Assembly: GCA_002348365.1 (NCBI GenBank) | Contig: DEBC01000123.1 | Location: 5,246-18,667 of the forward strand | DNA: 13,422 bases | Direction: 5' to 3' | From: Alphaproteobacteria bacterium UBA2966 | GTDB lineage: Bacteria > Pseudomonadota > Alphaproteobacteria > UBA2966 | In this document: positions 6,708-13,422 of the stretch, piece after piece | Layout: the number at the start of each line of letters is the position of its first letter | Position numbering within the stretch: position 1 is the first letter of the stretch | Notes under the pieces: generated by a model | Databases searched by the model: none | Told to the model about the DNA's origin: nothing | What the model saw: the letters and a program-made list of their open reading frames with translations, nothing else | Made by a program: the position numbers and the translations under genes

Positions 6708-7393
6708 CCGTCACCGTGTGGCCGGATGGTCATGCGCACGTTATCGCGAAACAGCAGTCGTTTGCCCTGATCGACGACGCGGAAGCTGTCTGCGTGCAAC
6801 GTGCCGAAAGGTCCGTGTCCCTGCACGGGTGCGTCACTCTCTGCGATGCTGTTTTGCAGGTCGATGTGTGCAGTCTCCGCATGAAACTCATATCCGATGT
6901 CGGAGAATATATTCACGGGTCCGGCAAGCTGCAGAGTCTGTCGGGCGCGATCATAGCGCCCGCTTGAAGCCATCACAGACATCCACACGCCATTGTCGAG
7001 CGTCATGTCAGCCTGCAGCGCCACCATCTCAATCAGGTCCGGGCTTCCCGGTTCTTGGGTCGCCTGGTTCGCCGTTACGAGAAAAGGCCGATTGTTGGCG
7101 TCCGTGCCGACGTAGCGCGCGTTTGCCATGCCGGGCGTCTCAGCTTCGGTTGAGTTTGTTTCCGCGAACGTCAATGCGATCTCCTGCGGATCATCATGTG
7201 CGGCGGGCCAGGCGAGGATAAGTCCTGCAATGGCAGCCGCCGACAATGGCAGAACGATTTTCATGGTGCCCACAAAGCGGCTGTAAAATGCCCCAAGCCT
7301 TCGTGTCCCGGTGGTCGAAGGCGTGAGGGCCGCCGCGGTGCGGGCATGACGCTCCGAGCGAACCATCCTTTGAACAGGTGCGCGATTGCTCAT
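6704..7393 (-). CDS. lptC: LPS export protein LptC
   Basis: Bitopic inner-membrane protein that receives LPS from LptBFG and hands it to LptA. I start it at the ATG at 7393 (MSNRAPVQRM, 229 residues), whose ATGA overlaps the kdsD stop. A longer frame opening with TTG at 7414 would add seven Cys/Arg residues and lacks this coupling. A basic cytoplasmic segment of about 40 residues precedes one membrane segment (IVLPLSAAAIAGLILAWPA). The periplasmic LptC domain then shows the strands NRPFLVTANQA, MTLDNGVWMSVMASSGRYD and a closing LFRDNVRMTI. It is longer at the N-terminus than E. coli LptC (191 residues), as is common in alphaproteobacteria. Sequence conservation in this family is low, so the call leans partly on its place between kdsD and lptA. 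Confidence 0.9.
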   Translation of the reverse strand: MSNRAPVQRMVRSERHARTAAALTPSTTGTRRLGAFYSRFVGTMKIVLPLSAAAIAGLILAWPAAHDDPQEIALTFAETNSTEAETPGMANARYVGTDANNRPFLVTANQATQEPGSPDLIEMVALQADMTLDNGVWMSVMASSGRYDRARQTLQLAGPVNIFSDIGYEFHAETAHIDLQNSIAESDAPVQGHGPFGTLHADSFRVVDQGKRLLFRDNVRMTIRPHGDG

Positions 7394-8442
7394 ACCACAC
7401 CGGCACGAAGACAATCGTGAATGTGGACGATGCCCACGACCTCTTGTTCATCAACAACAAACAGGCTTGTGACCGGCTTGGCATGCGCATTCATGGCACG
7501 GACGGCCTCAGCAGCAAGGGCTTGCGGGCGAATAGACCGGGGGTCAGGTGTCATCACATCCTTGGCCGAGAGGTCGAGAAGCCTGTCATCCATGTGACGT
7601 CGCAGGTCGCCGTCGGTGATGATGCCCATCAAACGGCCGTCGGCCGGATTGACGATACCTACACAGCCAAAACTCTTCGCTGTCATGGCAACGATCACTT
7701 CGGTCATGGCCATGTCCGGCGACACCAGGGGGATTGAGTCCCCCGTGTGCATGATCTCGGACACCCGGATAAGGCGCTGACCGAGTTTTCCGTCGGGATG
7801 CAGCACGTGAAAATCGTCGGGCGAGAACCCTCTGCGCTCTAACAGCGCGACGGCGAGGGCATCCCCCAGAGCCAGCATCATGGTGCTGGAGGTTGTTGGT
7901 GCCAATCCCATAGGACAGGCTTCAGGAACAGAGGGCAGGGTCAGAACGATGTCAGCTGCCGCACCGAGTGCGCTGTCAGCCTCGCTGACGATCCCGATGA
8001 GCGGTAACTGGAATCGACGCGAAAAAGAGATAATTGCTGAGAGCTCGGGTGTTTCACCTGAATTCGAGAGCGCTACAACGACATCGTCCTTGGCGATCAT
8101 GCCCAGATCCCCGTGTCCGGCCTCTCCCGGATGGACGTACAGGGCAGGTGACCCGGTCGAAGACAGCGTGGACGCGATCTTGCGGGCAATGTGTCCACTC
8201 TTTCCCATACCGGTAACAACGATCCGGCCTGAGGTGCCCGCCAGCGCCTCGATGGCGGCCGTAAACGCACTGTCCAAGTGGTGATTCAGGGCCTCGAGCC
8301 CCTGAATTTCGATGGAGAGTACCCGCCTGGCGGCATTCAGATCGGCTTCACGCTTCGAATCTGAGGCGGTTGGGACCTGTTCGGTGTTCATGACCGCAAA
8401 CGGCTTCCTTATCAAGGCCCCGACTTCGCGGGACGGTGCCAT
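7390..8442 (-). CDS. kdsD: Arabinose-5-phosphate isomerase (KdsD/KpsF/GutQ family)
   Basis: Converts ribulose-5-phosphate to arabinose-5-phosphate, the first step of Kdo synthesis for the LPS inner core. The 350-residue protein has an SIS sugar-isomerase domain (about 50-205) with VVTGMGKSGHIARK (75-88), HPGEAGHGDLG (104-114, including His110), SNSGETPE (126-133) and LHPDGKLGQ (214-222, including His215), followed by two CBS domains (about 225-350). The ATG at 8442 has AGGA just upstream; a second Met (MNTEQ, 8391) lies nearer the usual family start, so the first 17 residues are uncertain. Its stop overlaps the lptC ATG. Its neighbours (LPS transport genes) fit a biosynthetic kdsD better than the capsule paralogue kpsF or the sugar-alcohol paralogue gutQ. 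Confidence 0.94.
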   Translation of the reverse strand: MAPSREVGALIRKPFAVMNTEQVPTASDSKREADLNAARRVLSIEIQGLEALNHHLDSAFTAAIEALAGTSGRIVVTGMGKSGHIARKIASTLSSTGSPALYVHPGEAGHGDLGMIAKDDVVVALSNSGETPELSAIISFSRRFQLPLIGIVSEADSALGAAADIVLTLPSVPEACPMGLAPTTSSTMMLALGDALAVALLERRGFSPDDFHVLHPDGKLGQRLIRVSEIMHTGDSIPLVSPDMAMTEVIVAMTAKSFGCVGIVNPADGRLMGIITDGDLRRHMDDRLLDLSAKDVMTPDPRSIRPQALAAEAVRAMNAHAKPVTSLFVVDEQEVVGIVHIHDCLRAGVV

Positions 8443-8522
8443 GTCCTAAAAAGCGGAACTAGAAATTCATTATGCCTGGTTGAGGGCATTGTAAAATTCA
8501 AATGCGCACCGTCGCTGAGATT

Positions 8523-9134
8523 TCAATGCGCAAATATATCGTCTTCGGACCAGCCGGCGAGGTCGAGTTCGGCTCGTACCGGAAGAAATGCAAAACAGGA
8601 ATTAGCGAAATGCGTTCGACCTTCTCGCTCCAGCATTTCGTCGAGCCGCATTTTTAATTTGTGCAGATGCAGGACGTCCGAGGCCGCATACTCCAACTGC
8701 TCCTGACTTAGGGAATCGGCGCCCCAGTCCGATGACTGCTGTTGCTTGCTGAGATCGACCCTCAGGAGTTCCCTACAGATATCCTTGAGACCGTGCCGAT
8801 CCGTATAGGTTCGTGTGAGTTTCGACGCGATCTTTGTGCAGTAGACCGGAGAACAGAGAATGTTCAGATGCTGGCGGATTGCGGCCAGGTCGAATCGGGC
8901 AAAGTGAAAAATCTTGGTTACGTCAGGATTGGTAAAAAGGGCGGCGAGGTTGGGCGCATTGAACCCATAGCGATCAAACTGGACGAGATGGCTGTCGCCA
9001 TCTCCGGCCGACAGTTGCACCACGCACAGCCTGTCGCGTTTGGGATTGAGCCCCAGCGTTTCCGTGTCAACGGCGACACTCGATCCAAAATCAAGATCAG
9101 CGGGAATATCGCCCTTATGGAGTTCGATCGCCAT
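8523..9134 (-). CDS. rnd: Ribonuclease D, single-domain 3'-5' exonuclease
   Basis: A DEDDy 3'-5' exoribonuclease that trims 3' tails of tRNA and other small RNAs. The three Exo motifs are visible: VAVDTET (Asp23 and Glu25), HFARFDL (Asp82), and YAASD (Tyr149, Asp153). At 203 residues it lacks the HRDC domains of E. coli RNase D, as is typical of the short alphaproteobacterial form. The frame is open back to 9227, but that part lies inside the tRNA-Leu gene. I therefore start at MAIELHKGD (ATG at 9134), seven bases after AAGG. It lies 43 bases downstream of tRNA-Leu on the same strand and may share its transcript. An 80-base gap separates it from kdsD. Confidence 0.94.
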   Translation of the reverse strand: MAIELHKGDIPADLDFGSSVAVDTETLGLNPKRDRLCVVQLSAGDGDSHLVQFDRYGFNAPNLAALFTNPDVTKIFHFARFDLAAIRQHLNILCSPVYCTKIASKLTRTYTDRHGLKDICRELLRVDLSKQQQSSDWGADSLSQEQLEYAASDVLHLHKLKMRLDEMLEREGRTHFANSCFAFLPVRAELDLAGWSEDDIFAH

Positions 9135-9152
9135 GATGTTGCCTTGCAAGTT

Positions 9153-9177
9153 CCCGCCCGGATTCACGACAGGCGGG
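9153..9177 (-). promoter_or_regulatory. Hairpin between tRNA-Leu and rnd
   Basis: CCCGCC immediately after the tRNA CCA (complement of 9172-9177) pairs perfectly with GGCGGG (complement of 9153-9158) around a 13-base loop. No T-run follows (next bases AACTTGC), so it does not look like an intrinsic terminator. It may define the 3' processing boundary of the tRNA or protect the 5' end of the rnd mRNA. Confidence 0.45.
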
Positions 9178-9264
9178 TGGTGCCCAGGAGAAGACTCGAA
9201 CTTCCACGACCATACGGCCACTAGCACCTGAAGCTAGCGCGTCTACCAATTCCGCCACCTGGGC
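9178..9264 (-). tRNA. tRNA-Leu (anticodon CAG)
   Basis: An 87-base minus-strand gene with an encoded CCA end. The acceptor stem GCCCAGG/CCTGGGC is perfect, with A as discriminator base. The D-arm carries the class II GGTAGA loop. The anticodon stem CTAGC/GCTAG encloses TTCAGGT, giving anticodon CAG, which reads the leucine codon CUG. A long variable arm (GGCC-GTAT-GGTC region) and the TTCGAGT T-loop complete the leucine-type structure. Confidence 0.97.
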
Positions 9265-9277
9265 TCAGCGTCACCAG

Positions 9278-9306
9278 TCGTTACCGTTGTGTACGAGCGA
9301 TGTCAA
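9278..9306 (-). promoter_or_regulatory. Candidate promoter for tRNA-Leu
   Basis: On the minus strand a perfect TTGACA -35 (9301-9306) is followed after 17 bases by TAACGA (9278-9283), a weak -10. Transcription would begin around 9270, a few bases before the mature tRNA 5' end, as is usual for tRNA genes. Confidence 0.45.
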
Positions 9307-9588
9307 CGGCACAGAATCAGGTGTTTGCCCGCTTTGATGGATTGAGGCCCTCCTTCAACGCTTGCCTGATGGTTTCGCAAACGACAATACTAGTGTCTTG
9401 GATAGGAGAATTGCGGCGTTGAAGTTCAGCGTGGCGCGCGTTTCTGATCCGATGAGAATGCTGGATCAACTGCCTGACCGCGTGTGATCGCAGAACTGGA
9501 GGTCCTCAATCCCATATGGAAGTGGGGTACTGGGGGCATTAATTCCATTGCGCTGTAACTGCTTGTTGCATGTGCCGGGAGTAGGAAT
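9307..9588. other. Gene-free stretch between tRNA-Leu and the NDUFA9-like gene
   Basis: I see no credible gene here. The left half is rich in inverted repeats: CTTCAACGC (9353-9361) with GCGTTGAAG (9416-9424), ATCAGG (9316-9321) with CCTGAT (9365-9370), and GTTTGC (9323-9328) with GCAAAC (9377-9382). The right half must hold the promoter of the plus-strand gene, but I cannot name convincing -35 and -10 boxes. Confidence 0.6.
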
Positions 9589-10554
9589 GTGGCCAATCGG
9601 TTGGTAACGGTTTTCGGTGGATCGGGATTCATCGGACGACATCTTGTGAAGCGTCTCGCCGCGTCGGGGGATCGGGTCTGTGTGGCGGTCAGGGACGTCG
9701 AGAGTGCACGCTTCCTCAAACCTATGGGCGATGTGGGCCAGGTGGTCCCGGTACCCGCCAATATTCGCGACGACGACAGTGTGAATGCCGCCGTTCAGGG
9801 AGCTGACGCTGTCGTCACGTCGGTTGGCGTCCTCTTCAATCGTGGGCATCAAACGTTCGGATCGATCCATGTGGACGGCGCTGAGCGAGTCGCGAAAGCT
9901 GCCGCCTCTGCGGGAGCCAAAAGGCTGGTGCACGTTTCTGCTTTGGGCGCGGATCCGGAGTCGTCATCGGCGTATGCACGTTCCAAGGCGGAGGGCGAGG
10001 CACGAGTCCGGGAGGCTTTCCCCGGGGCCACCGTGGTGCGACCGGGTGTGGTATTCGGAGCCGAAGACCAATTCTTTAACCGATTTGCCGCCCTGGCCCG
10101 GTTGGCGCCGGCGCTGCCCATTTTTGGCCACGGTCTGTTCGATGCAGGTAGCGCTCGATTGCAACCGGTTTACGTCGGTGATGTTGCCGAGGCTATTGTC
10201 CGCATATTGGATGACGGCTCGACAATGGGCGAAACCTTCGAACTCGGCGGTCCTCGAACCTATACCTATAAGGAGATTATGGAACTGGTACTGCAGGAAA
10301 CCGGCCGACAACGCCTGCTGGTTCCGGTCCCGTTCTGGGCAGGAAAGATCAAAGCGGCAGTTTTGGAGCTGCTGCCAACGCCACCGTTAACGCGTGACCA
10401 GCTCGAATTGCTGGCGACTGACAACGTGCTCAGCGACCATGCGAAGGGCTTGTCTGATTTGGGACTAATGCCCAGCTCGGTAGAAGCCATCGTGCCTCGG
10501 TACCTTGAACGATACCGGCGTCGTGCAACTCGTAGCCCGGTGACATCGTCCTGA
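9589..10554 (+). CDS. NAD(P)-binding epimerase/dehydratase-like protein, complex I NDUFA9 family
   Basis: A 321-residue atypical short-chain dehydrogenase with the nucleotide-binding motif FGGSGFIGRHL (9-19) at the very N-terminus, as in the NDUFA9 subunit of mitochondrial complex I and bacterial relatives. Ser117 (HVSALGAD) and the YARSK pair Tyr129/Lys133 fill the usual SDR catalytic positions. VRPGVVFGAEDQFFNRFA and LQPVYVGDVAEAI are typical of the family. The exact reaction is unknown; it may be a lipid- or quinone-related oxidoreductase or a structural nucleotide-binding protein. No complex I genes lie nearby. The start is GTG at 9589, seven bases after GGGAG; an ATG two bases earlier is in another frame. 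It converges on uppP, a pairing I recall from other alphaproteobacteria. Confidence 0.88.
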   Translation: MANRLVTVFGGSGFIGRHLVKRLAASGDRVCVAVRDVESARFLKPMGDVGQVVPVPANIRDDDSVNAAVQGADAVVTSVGVLFNRGHQTFGSIHVDGAERVAKAAASAGAKRLVHVSALGADPESSSAYARSKAEGEARVREAFPGATVVRPGVVFGAEDQFFNRFAALARLAPALPIFGHGLFDAGSARLQPVYVGDVAEAIVRILDDGSTMGETFELGGPRTYTYKEIMELVLQETGRQRLLVPVPFWAGKIKAAVLELLPTPPLTRDQLELLATDNVLSDHAKGLSDLGLMPSSVEAIVPRYLERYRRRATRSPVTSS

Positions 10555-10763
10555 ATAAACCTGAATCGGACACTGCTGGAAAAGCCTGACGGCCGGAGAA
10601 CCGGCTGGGGCAATTTACGCAGCCCCCAAACTGATCAAGCGAAGTCACGCGTTCTGCCGGGTCGCGATCAGTTCCATGCGGCGTTCCCCGTGCGCCGGCG
10701 CAATGCGTCGCTGATGATGCAGAACGAAATTAACAGAACAGTTCGCTGAGGCCGGAAGGTGTC

Positions 10764-11564
10764 CTAAGAGTACACCCAGTAAAGCAGTCCAGCTCCCAGC
10801 AAAATTCGGTAGACGACGAACGGCGTAAAGTTCTGGTGTCGAAGCCATGCCATGAAAAGTGAGATGGCAAGGAGTGCGGCAGCTAGGGCACAAGCCGCGG
10901 CCACTACTGCATCAGAACTCAGGGTACCGCTCGGCGAGGTCATGATGCCGTAGACGCTAATGCTTCCCGCAGCAAGGATCGTGGGGATCGAGAGGAGCAT
11001 CGAGAAGCGAGCCGACTCGCCTCGCTCGAATCCCAGCAGCCGGGCAGCCGTTATTGTGATACCGGACCGGCTCGTCCCAGGGATAAGTGCCGCGATCTGG
11101 GCGATCCCGATCGCCAGGGCCGCTCCCATCTGCATTTGCTCGACGCGGCGCGCTGTCATGCCGATGCGATCGGCAATGAACAACAGGATCCCAAAACCCA
11201 GCATGCTCCATCCGATGACCTCGGCGCTGCGCCACAAGCCTGTCATGTCGAAGTAGATCACGCCGGCGCCCGCACCGATGATCGGTATCGTGGCAATGAT
11301 CAAGTTCGCTGCCAATCGGGTATCCGCAGAAGAGCGGCCGCCAAACAAGCGAATCAGCCCCCTGAGGGCGGACCAGGAGTCTCGCCAGAAATAGCACACC
11401 ACAGCACCCAGGGTGCCGACGTGGACAGCAATATCGATCTCGAGACCTTGATCGTGCCAGCTGGTCAAAATCGGCACCAACGCAAGATGGCCAGAAGAAG
11501 AAATTGGCAGGAACTCTGTGATCCCCTGCACGGAGGCCAGGATGGCAATGTGAAGCGGCGACAT
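10764..11564 (-). CDS. uppP: Undecaprenyl-diphosphatase UppP (BacA)
   Basis: Integral membrane phosphatase that regenerates undecaprenyl phosphate, the lipid carrier for peptidoglycan and O-antigen; over-production gives bacitracin resistance in other species. The 266 residues contain both signature motifs: SVQGITEFLPISSSGHL (11-27, with Glu17 and Ser/His residues) and IPGTSRSGITITAARLLGFER (161-181, with Arg166). Several hydrophobic helices follow, the last reaching the C-terminus (ILLGAGLLYWVYS). The ATG at 11564 begins MSPLHIAILASVQG, exactly the family start. It is transcribed away from gltD, and a candidate promoter lies about 80 bases upstream. Confidence 0.97.
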   Translation of the reverse strand: MSPLHIAILASVQGITEFLPISSSGHLALVPILTSWHDQGLEIDIAVHVGTLGAVVCYFWRDSWSALRGLIRLFGGRSSADTRLAANLIIATIPIIGAGAGVIYFDMTGLWRSAEVIGWSMLGFGILLFIADRIGMTARRVEQMQMGAALAIGIAQIAALIPGTSRSGITITAARLLGFERGESARFSMLLSIPTILAAGSISVYGIMTSPSGTLSSDAVVAAACALAAALLAISLFMAWLRHQNFTPFVVYRILLGAGLLYWVYS

Positions 11565-11644
11565 CAGCGTTGCGGGACTCTGGGCAGCCGAGGAATTAGA
11601 TGTTCACGCATGCTGTGCCTGATGGGCCTTGAATGGGCAATACG

Positions 11645-11673
11645 CTTATAACACCACATCCCAGACACCCCAA
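11645..11673 (-). promoter_or_regulatory. Candidate uppP promoter
   Basis: On the minus strand TTGGGG (11668-11673) and TATAAG (11645-11650) are separated by 17 bases. The -10 is a five-of-six match to TATAAT and the -35 is weak. A start near 11637 would leave a leader of about 70 bases before the uppP ATG. Confidence 0.4.
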
Positions 11674-11760
11674 GATTACATATAGGACAGAATTGGTACT
11701 AAATTCACATCCGAAGTCCCGGCGCAAATTATTGAAATATAGATAGAAATAGGGCCATGG

Positions 11761-11789
11761 TTCATAAGTCAGTAATGGTGACTTAAATT
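11761..11789 (+). promoter_or_regulatory. Weak candidate gltD promoter
   Basis: TTCATA (11761-11766) and TAAATT (11784-11789) each match four of six consensus bases with a 17-base spacer. It would give a leader of about 100 bases that includes the hairpin at 11841-11866. Confidence 0.25.
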
Positions 11790-11840
11790 CGACTTTTTCT
11801 GGCGCTTTAAGAAGTTATCAGGTATCAGTCTCAGCAACAC

Positions 11841-11866
11841 CCGGATGCCCATTGGGGGGACATCGG
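11841..11866 (+). promoter_or_regulatory. Bulged hairpin in the gltD leader
   Basis: CCGGATGCCC (11841-11850) pairs with GGG at 11857-11859 and CATCGG at 11861-11866, giving about ten base pairs with single bulges at G11844 and A11860. It ends 29 bases before the gltD ATG and has no T-run after it, so it is more likely a leader structure than a terminator. Confidence 0.4.
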
Positions 11867-11895
11867 CAAAAATACAATGAAATCGGGGTAGCTCC

Positions 11896-13347
11896 ATGTC
11901 GGAGCAGATGCTGAAATTTGTAAACACGGGCAGACGCATGCCGGAAAAGCGGCTTGCGGAGAAGCGCGTTCGTGATTTTGATGAGATTTTCGCGACCTTT
12001 AAACTAGAGCCCGCTGCAGAGCAGGCGTCGCGGTGTTCACAATGCGGCATCCCGTATTGTCAGATTCATTGCCCGGTACACAACCACATCCCTGACTGGC
12101 TGAAGCTGACGGTCGAGGGTCGAATGGAGGAGGCGTATGAGCTTTCCTCCCGAACGAACAATCTGCCCGAAGTGTGCGGCCGGATCTGTCCTCAGGACCG
12201 CCTTTGCGAGGGCAATTGCGTCATCGAGCAGGCGGGTCACGGGACCGTAACGATCGGGTCGGTGGAGACGTACATCACGGAAACCGCCTTCGCCAATGGC
12301 TGGGTCAAGCCGCCGATGCCCAAGCAGGAACTCGAGCAGTCCGTGGGTATCATCGGCGCGGGCCCCGCCGGTATGGCCGCAGCGGAGCAACTGCGGCGAG
12401 CGGGTTACCAAGTCGACGTATACGATCGTTACGATCGGGTCGGCGGTCTTCTGGTCTACGGTATCCCGGGCTTCAAACTGGAGAAACCTGTTGTGGAGCG
12501 CCGGGCCCAATTGCTTCGGGAGGGCGGCATTCGATTCCATCTCGAGTTCGAAGTCGGTCGGGACGCTCCGCTCGAGGAATTGCGAACCAAGCATGACGCC
12601 ATCTTGATCTGTACGGGTGTCTATAAGTTCCGGGACATCTCCGTGCCCGGAGTGGGATTCCCGGAAATCAAACAGGCACTCGATTATCTCACTGCATCGA
12701 ACCGGAAGGGCCTTGGGGATCAGGTGCCGGACTTCGATTCCGGATTATTGAATGCGGCCGGTAAGCGCGTCGTCGTTATCGGCGGGGGCGACACGGCGAT
12801 GGACTGTGTCAGGACTGCCGTGCGTCAAGGTGCGGAGTCAGTGAAATGCCTGTACCGCCGTGACCGGGAGAACATGCCAGGCAGCATGCGTGAAGTATCC
12901 CATGCCGAAGAGGAAGGCGTGGAATTTGTCTGGCTGACGTCACCCGAGGCGTTTCTGGGTGACGGCAGACTCGAGGGTGTTCGTGCAATTCGTATGCGGT
13001 TGGGGTCACCGGATTCATCGGGCCGGCAAACGCCTCGGCCCATGGCCGGTTCCAGCCATGTCGTCGATGCCGATTTGGCGATCAACGCTTTGGGTTTTGA
13101 TCCCGAAGACATTCCCGGAATGTTCGGGGCACCGGACCTTGCGGTAAGCCAGTGGGGAACCATTCAGATCGATTTCAGAACCATGATGACCAGTATGGAT
13201 GGAGTCTTTGCGGCCGGAGATATCGTGCGCGGTGCATCCCTCGTTGTTTGGGCCATTCGTGACGCACGCGACGCAGCAGCCAGCATGGACTCGTACCTGC
13301 GGGCAAAACGCGAACCAGAACTGGCCGAGGTGGCCCTGGCGGGCTAG
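11896..13347 (+). CDS. gltD: Glutamate synthase (NADPH) small (beta) subunit GltD
   Basis: FAD subunit that takes electrons from NADPH and passes them through iron-sulfur clusters to the large subunit, which makes glutamate from glutamine and 2-oxoglutarate. The 483 residues have a ferredoxin-like N-terminal domain with two cysteine groups (Cys47, 50, 55, 59 and Cys94, 98, 104, 108), the FAD motif GIIGAGPAGMAAA (151-163), the NADPH motif VVVIGGGDTAMDC (about 294-306) and the closing FAAGDIVRGASLVVWAI typical of the family. All eight cysteines are present. The ATG at 11896 gives MSEQMLKFVNTGRRMPEKR, much like Azospirillum GltD; a Met four codons later is an alternative. The ribosome binding site is weak (CGGGGTAG). 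An 18-base gap separates it from the next gene, probably gltB. Confidence 0.97.
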   Translation: MSEQMLKFVNTGRRMPEKRLAEKRVRDFDEIFATFKLEPAAEQASRCSQCGIPYCQIHCPVHNHIPDWLKLTVEGRMEEAYELSSRTNNLPEVCGRICPQDRLCEGNCVIEQAGHGTVTIGSVETYITETAFANGWVKPPMPKQELEQSVGIIGAGPAGMAAAEQLRRAGYQVDVYDRYDRVGGLLVYGIPGFKLEKPVVERRAQLLREGGIRFHLEFEVGRDAPLEELRTKHDAILICTGVYKFRDISVPGVGFPEIKQALDYLTASNRKGLGDQVPDFDSGLLNAAGKRVVVIGGGDTAMDCVRTAVRQGAESVKCLYRRDRENMPGSMREVSHAEEEGVEFVWLTSPEAFLGDGRLEGVRAIRMRLGSPDSSGRQTPRPMAGSSHVVDADLAINALGFDPEDIPGMFGAPDLAVSQWGTIQIDFRTMMTSMDGVFAAGDIVRGASLVVWAIRDARDAAASMDSYLRAKREPELAEVALAG

Positions 13348-13365
13348 CGGGGACGGAGTACTGCA

Positions 13366-13422
13366 ATGAGCGCAACTGAAGATCGAGACGAACCAGCTGC
13401 CGAATTCGCCAGGACATGGCCC
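13366..13422 (+). CDS. Start of a downstream gene, probably gltB, cut by the window edge
   Basis: An ATG at 13366 follows CGGAG by seven bases and opens a frame of 19 codons (MSATEDRDEPAAEFARTWP) that runs off the end of the window. Nothing in these residues is diagnostic. The identity as glutamate synthase large subunit is inferred from position directly after gltD on the same strand; the polar, Asp/Glu/Ala-rich start would fit the removable N-terminal peptide that precedes the catalytic cysteine of GltB proteins. Confidence 0.6.
   Translation, partial: MSATEDRDEPAAEFARTWP

Larger units (their letters stand above)
11565..11895. other. Divergent uppP/gltD regulatory gap, AT-rich
   Basis: These 331 bases hold no credible gene and are clearly richer in A and T than the flanks, notably 11670-11810. 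They contain the candidate uppP promoter on the minus strand. A weaker plus-strand promoter-like pair (TTCATA 11761-11766, TAAATT 11784-11789, 17-base spacer) could serve gltD. A bulged hairpin (11841-11866) lies just before gltD. I found no -24/-12 sigma-54 promoter. Confidence 0.6.

Noticed and set aside
9135..9227. N-terminal 31-residue extension of RNase D
   Set aside because: Those codons run through the tRNA-Leu gene and its 3' hairpin; the family start and an AAGG site support the ATG at 9134.
9466..9933. 155-codon minus-strand ORF over the start of the NDUFA9-like gene
   Set aside because: Mostly antisense to the well-supported plus-strand gene; composition looks random and there is no recognisable motif.
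10592..10605. GCCGG-AGAA-CCGGC hairpin after the NDUFA9-like gene as a terminator
   Set aside because: The stem is only five pairs and no T-run follows on the plus strand; the minus strand has only a distant TTTT. Too weak to list.
11799..11820. TGGCGC in the gltD leader as a possible sigma-54 -24 box
   Set aside because: No TTGC-like -12 element follows at the correct distance.

Overview
The window reads as an ordinary, densely packed piece of alphaproteobacterial chromosome, most likely from the Rhodospirillales or a neighbouring order. The basis is gene content and order: an Hsp20 gene followed by a DUF1150 gene, the long run rnd-kdsD-lptC-lptA-lptB-rpoN-hpf-ptsN, an NDUFA9-like dehydrogenase next to uppP, and a gltD whose N-terminus resembles Azospirillum-type glutamate synthase small subunits. 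I see no insertion sequence, phage gene, CRISPR array or toxin-antitoxin pair, and no sign of recent transfer.

Layout, left to right. On the plus strand, speD and speE (168-1438) form a polyamine operon that makes spermidine from decarboxylated AdoMet and putrescine. Next come hsp20 and its small DUF1150 companion (1632-2380), preceded by a sigma-32-like promoter and a ROSE-like hairpin over the ribosome binding site. A convergent gap holding hairpins separates these from a long minus-strand block (9264 down to 2488). Read in its own direction, that block is tRNA-Leu(CAG), rnd (RNase D), kdsD (arabinose-5-phosphate isomerase), lptC, lptA, lptB (LPS transport), rpoN (sigma-54), hpf (ribosome hibernation) and ptsN (nitrogen PTS EIIA). 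kdsD/lptC and lptC/lptA overlap by ATGA, and lptB and rpoN are 8 bases apart. Envelope biogenesis is therefore wired tightly to sigma-54 and PTS-Ntr regulation.

On the right, an NDUFA9-like NAD(P)-binding gene (plus strand, 9589-10554) converges on uppP (minus strand, 10764-11564), which recycles undecaprenyl pyrophosphate. After a 331-base AT-rich divergent gap, gltD (plus strand, 11896-13347) encodes the small subunit of glutamate synthase. It is followed 18 bases later by the first 19 codons of another gene, probably gltB.

The genes belong to known families. The parts that deserve a second look are in the leaders: a possible uORF with competing hairpins ahead of speD, a possible RNA thermometer ahead of hsp20, a hairpin joining tRNA-Leu to rnd, a palindrome inside the likely hpf promoter, and a bulged hairpin ahead of gltD. 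All are read by eye, without folding energies or comparative data. I did not find a convincing new multi-gene system.
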